The notes: generated by a model from the sequence alone, not told the origin. A stretch of DNA of 64,000 nt from Sphingomonas sp. (GCF_017745215.1 NZ_JAGHZV010000018.1:1-64000); one strand, 5' to 3'; positions 36,127 through 45,075 are shown, numbered from the stretch's first letter. Numbers and translations: made by a program.

Positions 36127-37361
36127 GCAACTTCCTGCGCTTCCTCCGCCAGACCCTCACCATCGCGCGGCGCGATTTCACCTCGACCGTGTTCACCCCG
36201 ATGTTCCTGCTGTTCCTGCTGACCCCGGTGCTGATGATCGGCTTCGGCATCGTCGGCGGCCTTGCGGGCCAGTCGGCGGCGACCAGCGGCGAAGCGAACA
36301 AGCGCCTCGTCGTCATCGCCTCGCCCCGCGACGCGATGATCATCGCCGAGACCGACCGCCAGCTCCGGCTGATCTTCCCGTCGGGCGACGCGCCGCCGAT
36401 CCTCCGCATCGATTCGCCCGGCGCCAACGTCTCGGCGCAGGCGCACGGCCTGTTCGGCAAGGACAAGCACGAAGTCTCCGCAGTGCTCTACGGCCCGCTC
36501 GAGCAGCCGGTGATCCTGCGCACCCCGCGCGCGGGCGCCGACGTGCGCTACCTCACCCAGCTCGCCGAACAGTCGCAGCGCGCGCGCAAGCTCGGCAGCA
36601 CCGCGCGGCAGAGTGCGCCCGAGATCCAGGTCGTCCAGCAGGGCAGCGCCTCGGCGAGCGGCCGCGCCGGCATCGCCTATTTCGGCGTGATCGGCATCTT
36701 CGTGCTGACGCTGATGCTGTCGAGCCAAGCGGTCGGCACCATGGCCGAGGAGCGATCGAACAAGGTGATCGAAGTGCTCGCCGCCGCCGTGCCGCTCGAG
36801 AGCGTGTTCCTGGGCAAGCTGATCGGCATGTTCGGCTCGGCGGTGCTGTTCATCCTCTTCTGGGGGACGATGATCGCAAACCTGCCCCGGCTGCTGCCTC
36901 CCGAATTCGCGAGCGGGCTCAGCAATCTGACCCCGGCGATCGGCGTGCCGGCCTTCCCCCTCCTGTTCGTCGCCTATTTCACCATGTCGTACATGCTGCT
37001 GGGCGCAGTATTCCTGAGCCTCGGCGCGCTCGCCTCGACTCCGCGCGAGATCCAGCTGCTCGGCCTGCCGATGACGGTCTTCCAGTTCGCGCTGTTCGGG
37101 CTATCGACCTATTCGATCACGCACGAAGGGACCTGGGGCTCGATCGCCGCCAAGGTGCTGCCGTTCAGCTCGCCCTCGGCGATGGTGGGTTTCGCCGCCA
37201 ATTCGGACTCGATCTGGCCGCACGTCGCCGCGCTCGGCTGGCAGGCCTTGTGGGTGGGGATCGTCGTGTCGCTGGGCGCCAGGACCTTCCGCCGCGGCGT
37301 GCTCAAGTCGGAAAGCCCCAAGCTGTGGCGCCGCAGACAGGCCGCCGCGCAATTGACATAA
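36123..37361 (+). CDS. ABC-2 type permease (NatB-like)
   Basis: 412 residues. Helix 1 is FTPMFLLFLLTPVLMIGFGIVGG, then a large periplasmic loop (about residues 50-180) and a C-terminal cluster of helices starting IGIFVLTLMLSSQAVGTMAEERSNKVIE, a family landmark. The pair would export a cation or small hydrophobic molecule; NatAB exports sodium, but specificity is not visible. Start overlaps the ATPase gene. The stop lies within the palindrome in front of the P450 gene. Confidence 0.9.
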   Translation: MSNFLRFLRQTLTIARRDFTSTVFTPMFLLFLLTPVLMIGFGIVGGLAGQSAATSGEANKRLVVIASPRDAMIIAETDRQLRLIFPSGDAPPILRIDSPGANVSAQAHGLFGKDKHEVSAVLYGPLEQPVILRTPRAGADVRYLTQLAEQSQRARKLGSTARQSAPEIQVVQQGSASASGRAGIAYFGVIGIFVLTLMLSSQAVGTMAEERSNKVIEVLAAAVPLESVFLGKLIGMFGSAVLFILFWGTMIANLPRLLPPEFASGLSNLTPAIGVPAFPLLFVAYFTMSYMLLGAVFLSLGALASTPREIQLLGLPMTVFQFALFGLSTYSITHEGTWGSIAAKVLPFSSPSAMVGFAANSDSIWPHVAALGWQALWVGIVVSLGARTFRRGVLKSESPKLWRRRQAAAQLT

Positions 37362-37370
37362 ATGTCAATT
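37351..37370. promoter_or_regulatory. Perfect 9-2-9 palindrome before the P450 gene
   Basis: AATTGACAT aa ATGTCAATT, a perfect nine-base inverted repeat with two-base centre, unusually A/T-rich for this genome and overlapping the stop of the ABC permease gene. It ends 31 bases before the P450 start. The dyad TTGACA..TGTCAA is a typical operator for TetR-type repressors; the cognate regulator is not in the window. Confidence 0.6.
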
Positions 37371-37401
37371 AGCGCTTTCCTTCTCGGCAAAGGAGAGCGC
37401 G

Positions 37402-38649
37402 ATGGCAACGCTTGCGAGTGAACCGGCCCCGGAAGCGCCAACCCCTGAGTCGGGCGTCGATCCCTATGACGTCACGCGCCCCGAGCTCTATCGCGACGAC
37501 CGCTGGCACGAGCCCTTCGCCTGGCTGCGCGCCAATGCCCCGGTCTATCGCTGCGAGAACAGCGCGTTCGGCGCCTATTGGTCGGTCTCGGCCTACAAGC
37601 CGCTGGTCGAAGTCGAATCGCTGCCCGACATCTATTCGTCCGAGACCGGCATCGTCGTCGCCGACCTGCAGGAAGGCGACATCCGCATGCCGATGTTCAT
37701 CGCGATGGACCGGCCCAAGCACACCGGCCAGCGCCGCACGATCGCGCCCGCCTTCACGCCCAGCGAGATGGTGCGGATGAGCACCGACATCCGCCAGCGC
37801 ACCGCCGAAGTACTCGATTCGCTCCCCGTCGGGCAGGCGTTCGACTGGGTCGACAAGGTTTCGATCGAGCTGACCACCCAGATGCTCGCGATCCTGTTCG
37901 ACTTCCCCTGGGAGGATCGGCGCAAGCTCACCTTCTGGTCCGACTGGGCGGGCGACATCGAGCTGTCGAAGGATCCCGAGAAAAAGGCCGAGCGCCTCCA
38001 GATCCTCTACGAATGTGCGGGCTATTTCACCCAGTTGTGGAAGGGCAAGGTGGGCAAGGAGCCGACCCCCGACCTCATCTCCATGATGATCCACTCGGAC
38101 GCGATGTCCGAGATGGACGACATGGAGTTCCTGGGGAACCTGCTGCTGCTCATCGTCGGCGGCAACGACACGACGCGCAACTCGATGAGCGCCTATGCCT
38201 GGGGCCTCAGCCAGTTCCCCGAGGAGCGCGCCAAGCTCGAGGCCAATCCCGAGCTGATCGGCAATGCCTGCCAGGAGATCATCCGCTGGCAGACCCCGCT
38301 CGCGCACATGCGCCGCACCGCCAAGCAGGACGTCGAGCTGATGGGGCAGCAGATCCGCGAGGGCGACAAGCTCGCGCTCTGGTACATTTCGGCAAACCGC
38401 GACGAGAGCGTCTTCCCCAAGGCCGACCGGCTGATCGTCGACCGCGAGAATGCGCGGCGGCACGTCTCGTTCGGCCATGGCATCCATCGCTGCGTCGGCG
38501 CGCGGCTCGCCGAATTGCAGATCGGCATCCTGATGGAGGAAATGGCGAAGCGGCGCCTGCGCGTGAACGTGCTCGGCGAGCCCGAGCGCGTCGCCGCCTG
38601 CTTCGTCCACGGCTATCGCAAGATGTCCGCGGAGCTGACGCGCTACTGA
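37402..38649 (+). CDS. Cytochrome P450, CYP153-like (alkane/fatty acid hydroxylase)
   Basis: 415 residues, soluble bacterial P450. The oxygen-activating I-helix is VGGNDTTRNSMSAYAW, the K-helix ExxR lies in EIIRWQTPLAHMRRT, and the heme-binding loop is FGHGIHRCVGARLAELQ with the Cys ligand. The GGNDTTRNSM and WQTPLAHMRRTA segments are characteristic of CYP153 enzymes, which hydroxylate alkane or fatty acid ends; the subfamily assignment is from recalled family patterns. GGAG lies before the ATG. A palindromic operator precedes it. No ferredoxin gene is adjacent. Confidence 0.88.
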   Translation: MATLASEPAPEAPTPESGVDPYDVTRPELYRDDRWHEPFAWLRANAPVYRCENSAFGAYWSVSAYKPLVEVESLPDIYSSETGIVVADLQEGDIRMPMFIAMDRPKHTGQRRTIAPAFTPSEMVRMSTDIRQRTAEVLDSLPVGQAFDWVDKVSIELTTQMLAILFDFPWEDRRKLTFWSDWAGDIELSKDPEKKAERLQILYECAGYFTQLWKGKVGKEPTPDLISMMIHSDAMSEMDDMEFLGNLLLLIVGGNDTTRNSMSAYAWGLSQFPEERAKLEANPELIGNACQEIIRWQTPLAHMRRTAKQDVELMGQQIREGDKLALWYISANRDESVFPKADRLIVDRENARRHVSFGHGIHRCVGARLAELQIGILMEEMAKRRLRVNVLGEPERVAACFVHGYRKMSAELTRY

Positions 38650-38721
38650 GCGGCCGGGGCTTCCAACCGGGCGCTGGCGATCCCATCTCTGGCTGGGGTC
38701 GTGCAAATGGATGGAGTGACC

Positions 38722-39213
38722 ATGATGCTCTTCAATCGCCGCAGCCTGCTCGGAGCCGCCGCTGGCGGCGCGGTCGCCGTGACGATCGGGTGCAGCTCCG
38801 GCGAAAGCCGGCCCCTGCCGAAGTTCGAGTTCACGCTCACCGACGCCGAATGGAAGAAGCGGCTGAGCCCCGAGGCCTATCGCGTGCTGCGCCAGGCGGC
38901 GACCGAATATCCCTTCACCAGCCCGCTCAACAAGGAGCATCGCACGGGCACCTTCTTGTGCGGCGGCTGCGCGCTGCCGCTGTTCGCGTCGAGCACCAAG
39001 TTCGACAGCGGAACAGGCTGGCCCAGCTTCTGGGCGCCACTCAGGAACGCCGTGATCACGCGGACCGATTCGAGCCTGGGGATGAGCCGCACCGAAGTGC
39101 TGTGCCGGCGCTGCGGCAGCCACCTGGGCCATGTCTTCGACGATGGCCCGCAGCCGACGGGGAAGCGCTATTGCATGAACGGCGTGGCGCTGACGTTCCG
39201 GCCGAAGGGGTAA
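38722..39213 (+). CDS. msrB: Peptide-methionine (R)-S-oxide reductase MsrB, exported
   Basis: 163 residues. N-terminal NRRSLLGAAAGGAVAVTIGC is a Tat-like signal with a possible lipobox Cys. The MsrB domain has the zinc CxxC pairs CGGC and CRRC, the stretch TGWPSFWAP and the catalytic RYCMNG. It would repair oxidised methionine in the periplasm. The ATG at 38722 is preceded by GGAG; the track start at 38701 is slightly upstream. It follows the P450 gene by about 70 bases. Confidence 0.92.
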   Translation: MMLFNRRSLLGAAAGGAVAVTIGCSSGESRPLPKFEFTLTDAEWKKRLSPEAYRVLRQAATEYPFTSPLNKEHRTGTFLCGGCALPLFASSTKFDSGTGWPSFWAPLRNAVITRTDSSLGMSRTEVLCRRCGSHLGHVFDDGPQPTGKRYCMNGVALTFRPKG

Positions 39214-39282
39214 CTCCCGCGTTGCGCTGCCCCTGAACTGGGGCGTGTCGTCGAGTACAAGACGAGCATGAGCAGCCTTCAA

Positions 39283-39366
39283 CCGTCATCCCGGCGAAAG
39301 CCGGAACCCAGGGCCGCGAGCGATGTCCTCTGTAACCCTGGGTCCCGGCTTTCGCCGGGATGACGG
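39283..39366 (-). repeat. Family B double-hairpin repeat, copy 3
   Basis: Arms as in copy 1 with one difference (CCGGAACCCAGGG). Centre GCCGCGAGCGATGTCCTCTGTAAC is in reverse orientation. Located between the convergent msrB and CHAP genes. Confidence 0.95.
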
Positions 39367-39446
39367 TTGGGAGAAGAGCCACTTCTGCACTTGATCACAC
39401 GACCAAGTCGAACACGACGATCGATAGGTAATGGTGACGGGAGAGC

Positions 39447-40034
39447 TTATTCCCCCGCGTCCGCCGTCAGCAGCGAAGCGGTGTCGATCTCGAGCACCGG
39501 GCGGTGGAGGTTACCGAGCTTGGGCGCGACCACCGCGACCTGCCTGGCAGAGCCGCTGGCGAGCAGCTCGAGCGCGTTCGGGGCCTGCGGATAGATGAAG
39601 CCGTTGACCGGATACACCGAGCTGCCGAGCCCGCCGACCGGCGCGAACCAGACCTTGACCTGGCTCCAGTCGCCATCCGGCGAAACGTCGATCGCACGCA
39701 CGTCATGCTCGATCCCGCCGGGACGCGACCAGTTGGCGTGGGTGAGCAGCACTTCGCGCTCGCTCAGCACCGCCGAGACCATCGCGACATGGCCGAGCGG
39801 CATCTTGCCGGTGCGCTGGAACGACATGACCGAGCCGACCACCGGGGTCTCGCCGCGCTCGTAGCGGCCCTCGGCCTGCGACCACCAGGTCCAGGCATTG
39901 CCGTAGATCTCGACGCCCGAGGCCTGGCGCGCAAACACGGCGCATTGCCAGAACTTCGCCTGCGCCGGAGTGGCCGCCATCAGGCAACAAGCCACCACCA
40001 GCGCGAAACGCGCTGCAAGAGCACGAAGATGCAC
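39447..40034 (-). CDS. Exported CHAP-domain amidase/peptidase
   Basis: 195 residues. Signal peptide ending at TPAQA. CHAP domain with the catalytic Cys in KFWQCAVFARQASG and the His in MPLGHVAMVSAVL. The layout fits a cell-wall-acting cysteine hydrolase. The C-terminal 60 residues (YPQAPNALELLASGSARQVAV) are an extension of unknown role. Convergent with msrB; a 460-base intergenic region separates it from the divergent gene at 40497. Confidence 0.88.
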   Translation of the reverse strand: MHLRALAARFALVVACCLMAATPAQAKFWQCAVFARQASGVEIYGNAWTWWSQAEGRYERGETPVVGSVMSFQRTGKMPLGHVAMVSAVLSEREVLLTHANWSRPGGIEHDVRAIDVSPDGDWSQVKVWFAPVGGLGSSVYPVNGFIYPQAPNALELLASGSARQVAVVAPKLGNLHRPVLEIDTASLLTADAGE

Positions 40035-40496
40035 TAAAAACCCCCGCCGGAACTATTCGGTGAAGCCTGATAAGCAGACCCGCACCCTCGATGTACACCC
40101 TTATGGGACGAACCGTTGCCTCGGGGCGGTGATTTCCGGAACCTTTTGACGAGTCGTGCCGCAAGGCCGACGAACCGTTGAGTCGGGTGCTTCGCCGCAC
40201 GGCTCGGCGCCGGTTCTTCCCGAAAGGTTAATGCTGCACTGCGCGAATCATCCGCAATCAACCCTATCGGACGAACACCGAACGGATCACTCCTGAAATG
40301 ACATTTTTGTGGCCCGGCTGCATCACCATCACAGGATTTCCCCAGGTGGGACTCGGTTCATCGCAACCATGTTGCGCCGCAGAATCGGATTTGGTCCTAT
40401 AATGAACGTGGGCGAAATCACCGGTTAAGCGCCGTGTTAACCATATCGGCGCATGATCGTAGGTGGAGGTTTTCGATCGGGCGGGAGTGAGTTGAT
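40035..40496. other. Intergenic region of 460 bases between divergent genes
   Basis: No ORF or repeat family was recognised. It must hold the promoters of the CHAP gene and of the gene at 40497. A TATAAT hexamer at 40398-40403 fits a -10 box on the plus strand, but no good -35 is spaced 16-18 bases before it. An inverted repeat GGTTAA gcgccgtg TTAACC sits at 40423-40442 and could be a regulator site. Confidence 0.4.
40423..40442. promoter_or_regulatory. Inverted repeat GGTTAA-N8-TTAACC
   Basis: Perfect six-base dyad about 55 bases upstream of the 40497 start codon. The half-site TTAACC resembles part of a CtrA box, but the spacing (N8) is not the CtrA TTAA-N7-TTAA, so the assignment is left open. 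Confidence 0.4.
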
Positions 40497-41048
40497 ATGG
40501 GCGCGAGAATGAAGCCAGCCGAAGGTGCCATGACGCTGGCAGAAATGAAGGAGTTCGCGGGCTTTTCTGCTGCAACGCAGCGGTACGTCCGCCGGTCGCT
40601 CGACATCGGCCTGGAGCGCGACGACGCGCTGGCCCGCTGGTCGCGCGACGTGGTCGAGGCCGCCAGCATCCGGGCGCAGGCTCGCATCTACGAGCGCCTC
40701 CCCGAAATTCGCGCGCTGATCCCCGACGACAGCGGCCTCGACGCAGTCGAGCCCTTCCTGGCGCCGCTGATCACGATCACCGCCTTCGACCTCGGCCAGG
40801 GCCGGCTGACCAGCTTCTCGGCTTATCGCTTCCTCTACGAGCGGCTCGTCGGCGCGGAAGTCCGCCCCTGGCTGCCCGCAGCCTTCTGCTCGGCCGCAGC
40901 GCTGCCGCATCTCCATCCGGACCTGCGCCGCAAGCTGCTCCAGTCGATCAGCGAAGCAGCGGCCACGGCCTCGGGCTGGTCGAACCGCCAGCCGGCCTTC
41001 TATCCGCAGTGGGTCGAGAAGATCGACAACCAGTCGCTGCCGAACTGA
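40497..41048 (+). CDS. Hypothetical helical protein, no family recognised
   Basis: 183 residues, soluble, largely helical in composition with charged and hydrophobic patterning (LAEMKEFAGFSAATQRYVRRSL; LARWSRDVVEAASIRAQARIYE). No signal peptide or membrane helix. GGGAG is about 10 bases before the ATG. A second ATG at 40509 is possible. Orphan gene between the CHAP gene and the extensin-like gene. Confidence 0.65.
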   Translation: MGARMKPAEGAMTLAEMKEFAGFSAATQRYVRRSLDIGLERDDALARWSRDVVEAASIRAQARIYERLPEIRALIPDDSGLDAVEPFLAPLITITAFDLGQGRLTSFSAYRFLYERLVGAEVRPWLPAAFCSAAALPHLHPDLRRKLLQSISEAAATASGWSNRQPAFYPQWVEKIDNQSLPN

Positions 41049-41060
41049 ATTCCTGAATAG

Positions 41061-41089
41061 CGCCCCTTCCCCCACGCGCCGGGGAGGGG
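41061..41089. terminator. Hairpin between convergent genes
   Basis: GCCCCTTCCCC cacgcgcc GGGGAGGGGC, a roughly 10-bp stem with one bulge between the 40497 gene and the convergent extensin-like gene. It may terminate both. Confidence 0.5.
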
Positions 41090-41098
41090 CCTCCCCTC

Positions 41099-41830
41099 TC
41101 ACTTGCAGAAGCGGAAGCCGAAGCGGCCCCATTCGCCCATGTCGAGGTGAAGGTGGTTGCGGTGCGCCGCATTATAGTCCGGCGACAAGGTCGTCGCGAA
41201 GATCCGGCAGCCGCCGTCGCGCACTTCGCGCAGGAACTCGGCCTTGCCGCCCTCCCCCTTCCAGTCGTCGAGCAGGCTGATCCGCGTCCCGTCGGCGAGG
41301 CGGAACGCCGCGACGTCGAGCGCATTGGCGCTGGCGTGCTCGCTCCACATGCCCGTCTTCTGGCCGTAGAGCCGGCGGCAATTATAGCTGCCGAGATGCT
41401 CGATCCGCGCGACGCGCCGGCCGAGATGCGCGAGCGCGGCGCGCTGGACCACGTCGCGCTCCCAGACCGCGACTGCCGCGGCGAGCGGGCAGGCGAGGAT
41501 CGGCGCGTTGGGCGCGAAGCCCGCGCGGGACGTGCCGCCGAGCGCCAGCCGCCCGCCGTCCGCATAGCCGCAATGCTCGGCCGGCCGGATCGCCGCGACA
41601 GGCGCGAAGCCGGCGTCGATGACGCGCAGCAGGTGCTGGCATCGGGGATAGTCGTGCTGGAGCGCGACGAGCTTCGAGCGCGTGAACCAGCCCGGCGGCT
41701 GGCGGAGGTCGAGGTCGGTCCACGGCAGGTCCTGCGGCCGATCGCTGAGTTCGGCGAGCGCCAGGAGCGCCGCGGCTGCGAGCAGCAGAAGCCCGAACGC
41801 CGCCAGGATCAGGCGGCGCGCGAGCCTCAT
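41099..41830 (-). CDS. Extensin-like domain protein, membrane-anchored
   Basis: 243 residues. N-terminal membrane helix (LILAAFGLLLLAAAALLALAEL), then an extensin-like C-terminal domain with several cysteines (HCGYADGG, ILACPLAAAVAVWERDVV, YNCRRLYG, GGCRIFATTL) and the conserved SEHASANALDVAAF and NHLHLD. That His/Asp arrangement resembles the Zn-dependent peptidase fold of D,D-peptidases. The start at 41830 overlaps the NUDIX stop (ATGA). Probably peptidoglycan-related. Confidence 0.85.
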   Translation of the reverse strand: MRLARRLILAAFGLLLLAAAALLALAELSDRPQDLPWTDLDLRQPPGWFTRSKLVALQHDYPRCQHLLRVIDAGFAPVAAIRPAEHCGYADGGRLALGGTSRAGFAPNAPILACPLAAAVAVWERDVVQRAALAHLGRRVARIEHLGSYNCRRLYGQKTGMWSEHASANALDVAAFRLADGTRISLLDDWKGEGGKAEFLREVRDGGCRIFATTLSPDYNAAHRNHLHLDMGEWGRFGFRFCK

Positions 41831-42591
41831 GCCCGCACGGCGCGATCGAGCCGTTCGGCAGTCACCGGATAGCCCAGCCCCTCGGGGATGCAAAGATGGT
41901 CGACGCCGTCGCGCGGCTCGATCCAGGGCGAGATGGTGCGTACCTCATGCGCTGCGGCGTCGGCGCGCGCTTCGTCGAAGCTCGCATAGCGCACGAGCCG
42001 CTCGAGGTTGCGGCGCGTGGGGTAGATGATCGTCGCGCGGCCGGCGTCGGCATCGTCGAGCACGGCCTGGGCGCTGGCCCAGAAGATGCGGGTGTTCTCG
42101 CTGCCGTCGGCGCTTGGCTCGGGCAGGTTCGTGGGCGCGGCGGCGAGGTAGAAGCGCGTGTCGAAGATGCGATGGAGCGAACCGCTCGGGGGCAGCCAGC
42201 GCGCATAGGGCACCAGCGCGTCGAGCCGCAGCCGGCCGCCGATCCGCGCCAAGACTTCGCCGAACGGCACGCCGTCGTGGAGCATCGCGCGCCCCTCGGG
42301 GATCGCGGCGGCGTCGCAGTCGCAGCCGATCGCGAGGCCGGCTTCCTCGAGCGTCTCGCGTACCGCGGCGATGCGTGCGGCATTGTCTTCGGCGTCGCCG
42401 GGGAGGTGTGCGGCAAGCGCATGGTCGCCGAGGTCGATCCGCCCGCCTGGGAACACCAGCGCGCCGCCGGCGAAGCGCATCGCCGCGGCGCGCTCCGCCA
42501 TCAGCAGCTCAGGCGCGCCCGTGGTGGTTTCGCGCATCACCACCAAGGTGGCGGCGGGAATCGGCTGGTCGGAGTCGGACATGGAATCCAT
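41827..42591 (-). CDS. NUDIX hydrolase, NUDT19-like
   Basis: 254 residues. The Nudix box is present but interrupted by a longer insert than usual: GGRIDLGDHALAAHLPGDAE ... AAVRETLEEAGLAIG, so the REUXEE core is intact. The long helical C-terminal half (TRIFWASAQAVLDDAD; YPTRRNLERLVRY) resembles NUDT19/RP2-type coenzyme A hydrolases. Start at 42591 or ATG 42582. Translationally coupled to the extensin-like gene downstream. Confidence 0.82.
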   Translation of the reverse strand: MDSMSDSDQPIPAATLVVMRETTTGAPELLMAERAAAMRFAGGALVFPGGRIDLGDHALAAHLPGDAEDNAARIAAVRETLEEAGLAIGCDCDAAAIPEGRAMLHDGVPFGEVLARIGGRLRLDALVPYARWLPPSGSLHRIFDTRFYLAAAPTNLPEPSADGSENTRIFWASAQAVLDDADAGRATIIYPTRRNLERLVRYASFDEARADAAAHEVRTISPWIEPRDGVDHLCIPEGLGYPVTAERLDRAVRA

Positions 42592-42601
42592 TTAGAACCA
42601 A

Positions 42602-42684
42602 CCGTCATCCCGGCGAAAGCCGGGACCCAGGGCCACGAGCGATATCCCCTCCTACCCTGGGTCCCGGCTTTCGCCGGGATGACG
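42602..42684 (-). repeat. Family B double-hairpin repeat, copy 4
   Basis: Arms CCGTCATCCCGGCGAAAGCCGGGACCCAGGG and inverse; the centre (GCCACGAGCGATATCCCCTCCTA) is in reverse orientation and more diverged. It lies between the NUDIX start and the end of the gluconolactonase gene. Confidence 0.93.
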
Positions 42685-42695
42685 CCGCCAAGGGG

Positions 42696-43715
42696 TCACC
42701 ACCCCGAAACCTTCAGCCGCACCCGGCACAGCATGTCGCTCGAGGTGATGAACAGGCTCTTCCCGTCATCGCCGAAGTTGCAGTTCGCTGCGGCCTTGCC
42801 GGTCGAGATCAGCCCGAGCCGCTTGCCGTCGGCCGCGAGGATGTAGATGCCGCCCGGGCCGCTGGTGAAGATGTGGCCGGTGCGCGAGACTTCCATCCCG
42901 TCGGGCAGGCCCGGCAACTTCTGCGCGACTTCGGCCGAGAAATCCCCGAGCACCTTGGGCGTGTCGCTCACCCCGCCTTCGATATCGAGCGGATAGGCGA
43001 GCAGCACCGGCTTCTTGGGATCGGAAACCGTCACGTAGAGCGTCTGCTGGTCGGGCGAGACGCCGACGCCGTTGGGGCGGGTGAGATCCTTGTCGATCAG
43101 CTGGACCTCGCCCTGCGGATCGAGCCGGTAGACGCCGTTCCATGGCTGCTCCTTGAGCGGCGACTTGTCGCCCTCGGTGAGGCCATAGGGCGGATCGGTG
43201 AAGTAGATCGTGCCGTTGCCGTGGAGCGCGACGTCGTTGCAGCTGTTGAAGCGCTTGCCGTCATATTTGTCGGCGAGGATCGTCTTCTTCTTCGTCTTGA
43301 GATCCACCGCGGCGATCGCGCGGGTGCCGCTGTCGGCCATGATCAGCCGGCCCTTGGCGTCCATCGCCATGCCGTTCGACCCCGCCTCGCGCACCCCGTC
43401 GGGGATCGGCCCGGCGAGGCCGGAGGGCTTCATGAAGATCGTCTTCCCGCCCTTGGCGCTCCACTTGTACATCGTGTTGGCGGGGGGATCGGAGAAGAGC
43501 AGGTAGCCGCCCGCCTTCACCCACACCGGCCCCTCGGCCCATTGGATGCCGGTGGCGAGCACTTCGATCGGCGCGGCGCTGTCGAGGATCGCATCGAGCG
43601 CGGGATCGAGCCGGGTGATGCGCCCCACGGTCGCGGCGCGCGCGAGGCCCGGGACGAGGGGCAAGGCCGCCATGGCGCCCAGGCAGGCGCGGCGCGAAAG
43701 CTCAAACCGGTTCAT
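42696..43715 (-). CDS. SMP-30/gluconolactonase family protein, exported
   Basis: 339 residues. N-terminal ELSRRACLGAMAALPLVPGLARA is a Tat-like twin-arginine signal. The six-bladed propeller is recognisable: GIQWAEGPVWV with the metal Glu, SNGMAMDAKGRLIMADS, FNSCNDVALHGNGTIYFTDP, RPNGVGVSPDQQTLYVT. The expected reaction is hydrolysis of a sugar lactone, probably gluconolactone, to its acid. Third gene of the gfo-gntP operon, 13 bases after gntP, so it fits lactone hydrolysis between oxidation and uptake. Confidence 0.9.
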   Translation of the reverse strand: MNRFELSRRACLGAMAALPLVPGLARAATVGRITRLDPALDAILDSAAPIEVLATGIQWAEGPVWVKAGGYLLFSDPPANTMYKWSAKGGKTIFMKPSGLAGPIPDGVREAGSNGMAMDAKGRLIMADSGTRAIAAVDLKTKKKTILADKYDGKRFNSCNDVALHGNGTIYFTDPPYGLTEGDKSPLKEQPWNGVYRLDPQGEVQLIDKDLTRPNGVGVSPDQQTLYVTVSDPKKPVLLAYPLDIEGGVSDTPKVLGDFSAEVAQKLPGLPDGMEVSRTGHIFTSGPGGIYILAADGKRLGLISTGKAAANCNFGDDGKSLFITSSDMLCRVRLKVSGW

Positions 43716-43728
43716 GTCCCTTTTCCCC

Positions 43729-45075
43729 TCACACGAAATTCCACAAGAGCGACGCCATGCCGAGCATCACCAGCCCGGCCAGCGTGGCGCAGATCGTCCA
43801 GCTCCTCAACGTCTGCGCTTCGCTCAGCCCGAGATATTGCTTCACCAGCCAAAAGCCGGTGTCGTTGACATGGCTCGCGACCGAGGCGCCCGCGCCGAGC
43901 GCGACCGTCACCAGCGCGACTTGCCCCGCCGACAGCCCCGCGCCCGCGACCAGCGGCGCCGCGAGCCCCGCGCCGGTGACCATCGACACGGTCGCCGAAC
44001 CCTGCGCCACGCGCACGAACGCCGAGAGCAGGAAGGCGAAGAGCAAGAGCGAGATGTTGGTCTGCGCCATCAGCTCCTTGATCTGCACGCCCGCGCCGCT
44101 TTCGATCAGCACTTCCTTGTAGGCGGCGCCCGCGCCGATGATGAGGACCATCACACCGGCGGGCTCGAGCGCGCGGGTCATGATGCTCGAGAGCGTCGCC
44201 CAGGGCGCGCCCTTGGTGGTGCGCAGCCAGAGCAGCACGAGCAGGCAGGCGATCACCAGCGCGACGAAGGGATGGCCGACGAACTCGAGCGTCGAGCGAA
44301 CCGGCCCCTTGGCCATCGCCTGCCCCGCGACGGTGCCGAGGATGATGAGCGCGAGCGGCACCAGCATCGCGACGAGCGCGAACCAGAAGCCGACCGGTTT
44401 CGTCTGCGGCGCGCCCTCATCGAGCATCGGCGGCGGGGTCATGTCGCCCCAGCCGGGTGCCGAGTGCGCGATCCGCGCGTAGATCGGCCCTGCGACGATC
44501 GCGGCGGGGATGCCGCAGATCAGGCCATAGATCGCCATCAGCCCATAGTCGGTGTGGAGCAGCTCGGCGGCGGCGACCGGCCCCGGATGCGGCGGCAGCA
44601 GCGCGTGCATCGTCATCAGGCCAGCGAGCAAGGGAATCGCGAACCAGGTCACGCGCCGCCCGGCATCGACCGCGAGCGTCGCGACCAGCGGCGCGAGGAT
44701 GATCAGTGCGACGTCGAAGAACAACGGGATGCCGACGACGATGCCGATCGCGAGCAGCGCCCAGGGCGCGCGCTTCTCGCCGAAAACGCCAAGCAGCCGA
44801 TGCGCGATCGCGGTCACGCCGCCCGACGCCTCGAGCATTCCGCCGAGCAGCGCGCCGAGCCCGATCACCACCGCGACGAAGCCGAGCGCTTCGCCGGTGC
44901 CCTTCTTGATCGCCGCGATCACGCTCGCAGGCTCACCGCCGAAGGCGAGTCCGGTGCCTAGCGCGACGATCAGCAGCGCGAGGAAGGGCTGCAGCTTGAA
45001 GCGCAGCACCATGACGATGACGGCGGCGATGCTGACCGCGACGATCAGCAGCGTATGCCAGGGTTCCGGGATCAT
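43729..45075 (-). CDS. gntP: Gluconate:H+ symporter, GntP family
   Basis: 448 residues with about 12 membrane helices. Family stretches are the glycine-rich GLGALLGGMLEASGGVTAIAHRLL, LLPPHPGPVAAAELLHTDYG, and VAQGSATVSMVTGAGLAAPLV in the second half, plus ASHVNDTGFWLVKQYLGLS, all characteristic of GntP. Imports gluconate or a related sugar acid. Its ATG overlaps the gfo stop (ATGA). It carries the product of the lactonase across the inner membrane. Confidence 0.9.
   Translation of the reverse strand: MIPEPWHTLLIVAVSIAAVIVMVLRFKLQPFLALLIVALGTGLAFGGEPASVIAAIKKGTGEALGFVAVVIGLGALLGGMLEASGGVTAIAHRLLGVFGEKRAPWALLAIGIVVGIPLFFDVALIILAPLVATLAVDAGRRVTWFAIPLLAGLMTMHALLPPHPGPVAAAELLHTDYGLMAIYGLICGIPAAIVAGPIYARIAHSAPGWGDMTPPPMLDEGAPQTKPVGFWFALVAMLVPLALIILGTVAGQAMAKGPVRSTLEFVGHPFVALVIACLLVLLWLRTTKGAPWATLSSIMTRALEPAGVMVLIIGAGAAYKEVLIESGAGVQIKELMAQTNISLLLFAFLLSAFVRVAQGSATVSMVTGAGLAAPLVAGAGLSAGQVALVTVALGAGASVASHVNDTGFWLVKQYLGLSEAQTLRSWTICATLAGLVMLGMASLLWNFV

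Noticed and set aside
40126-40165. EcfG-type (general stress) promoter near GGAAC at 40139
   Set aside because: The GGAAC element is present, but no CGTT lies at the required 16-17 base spacing.
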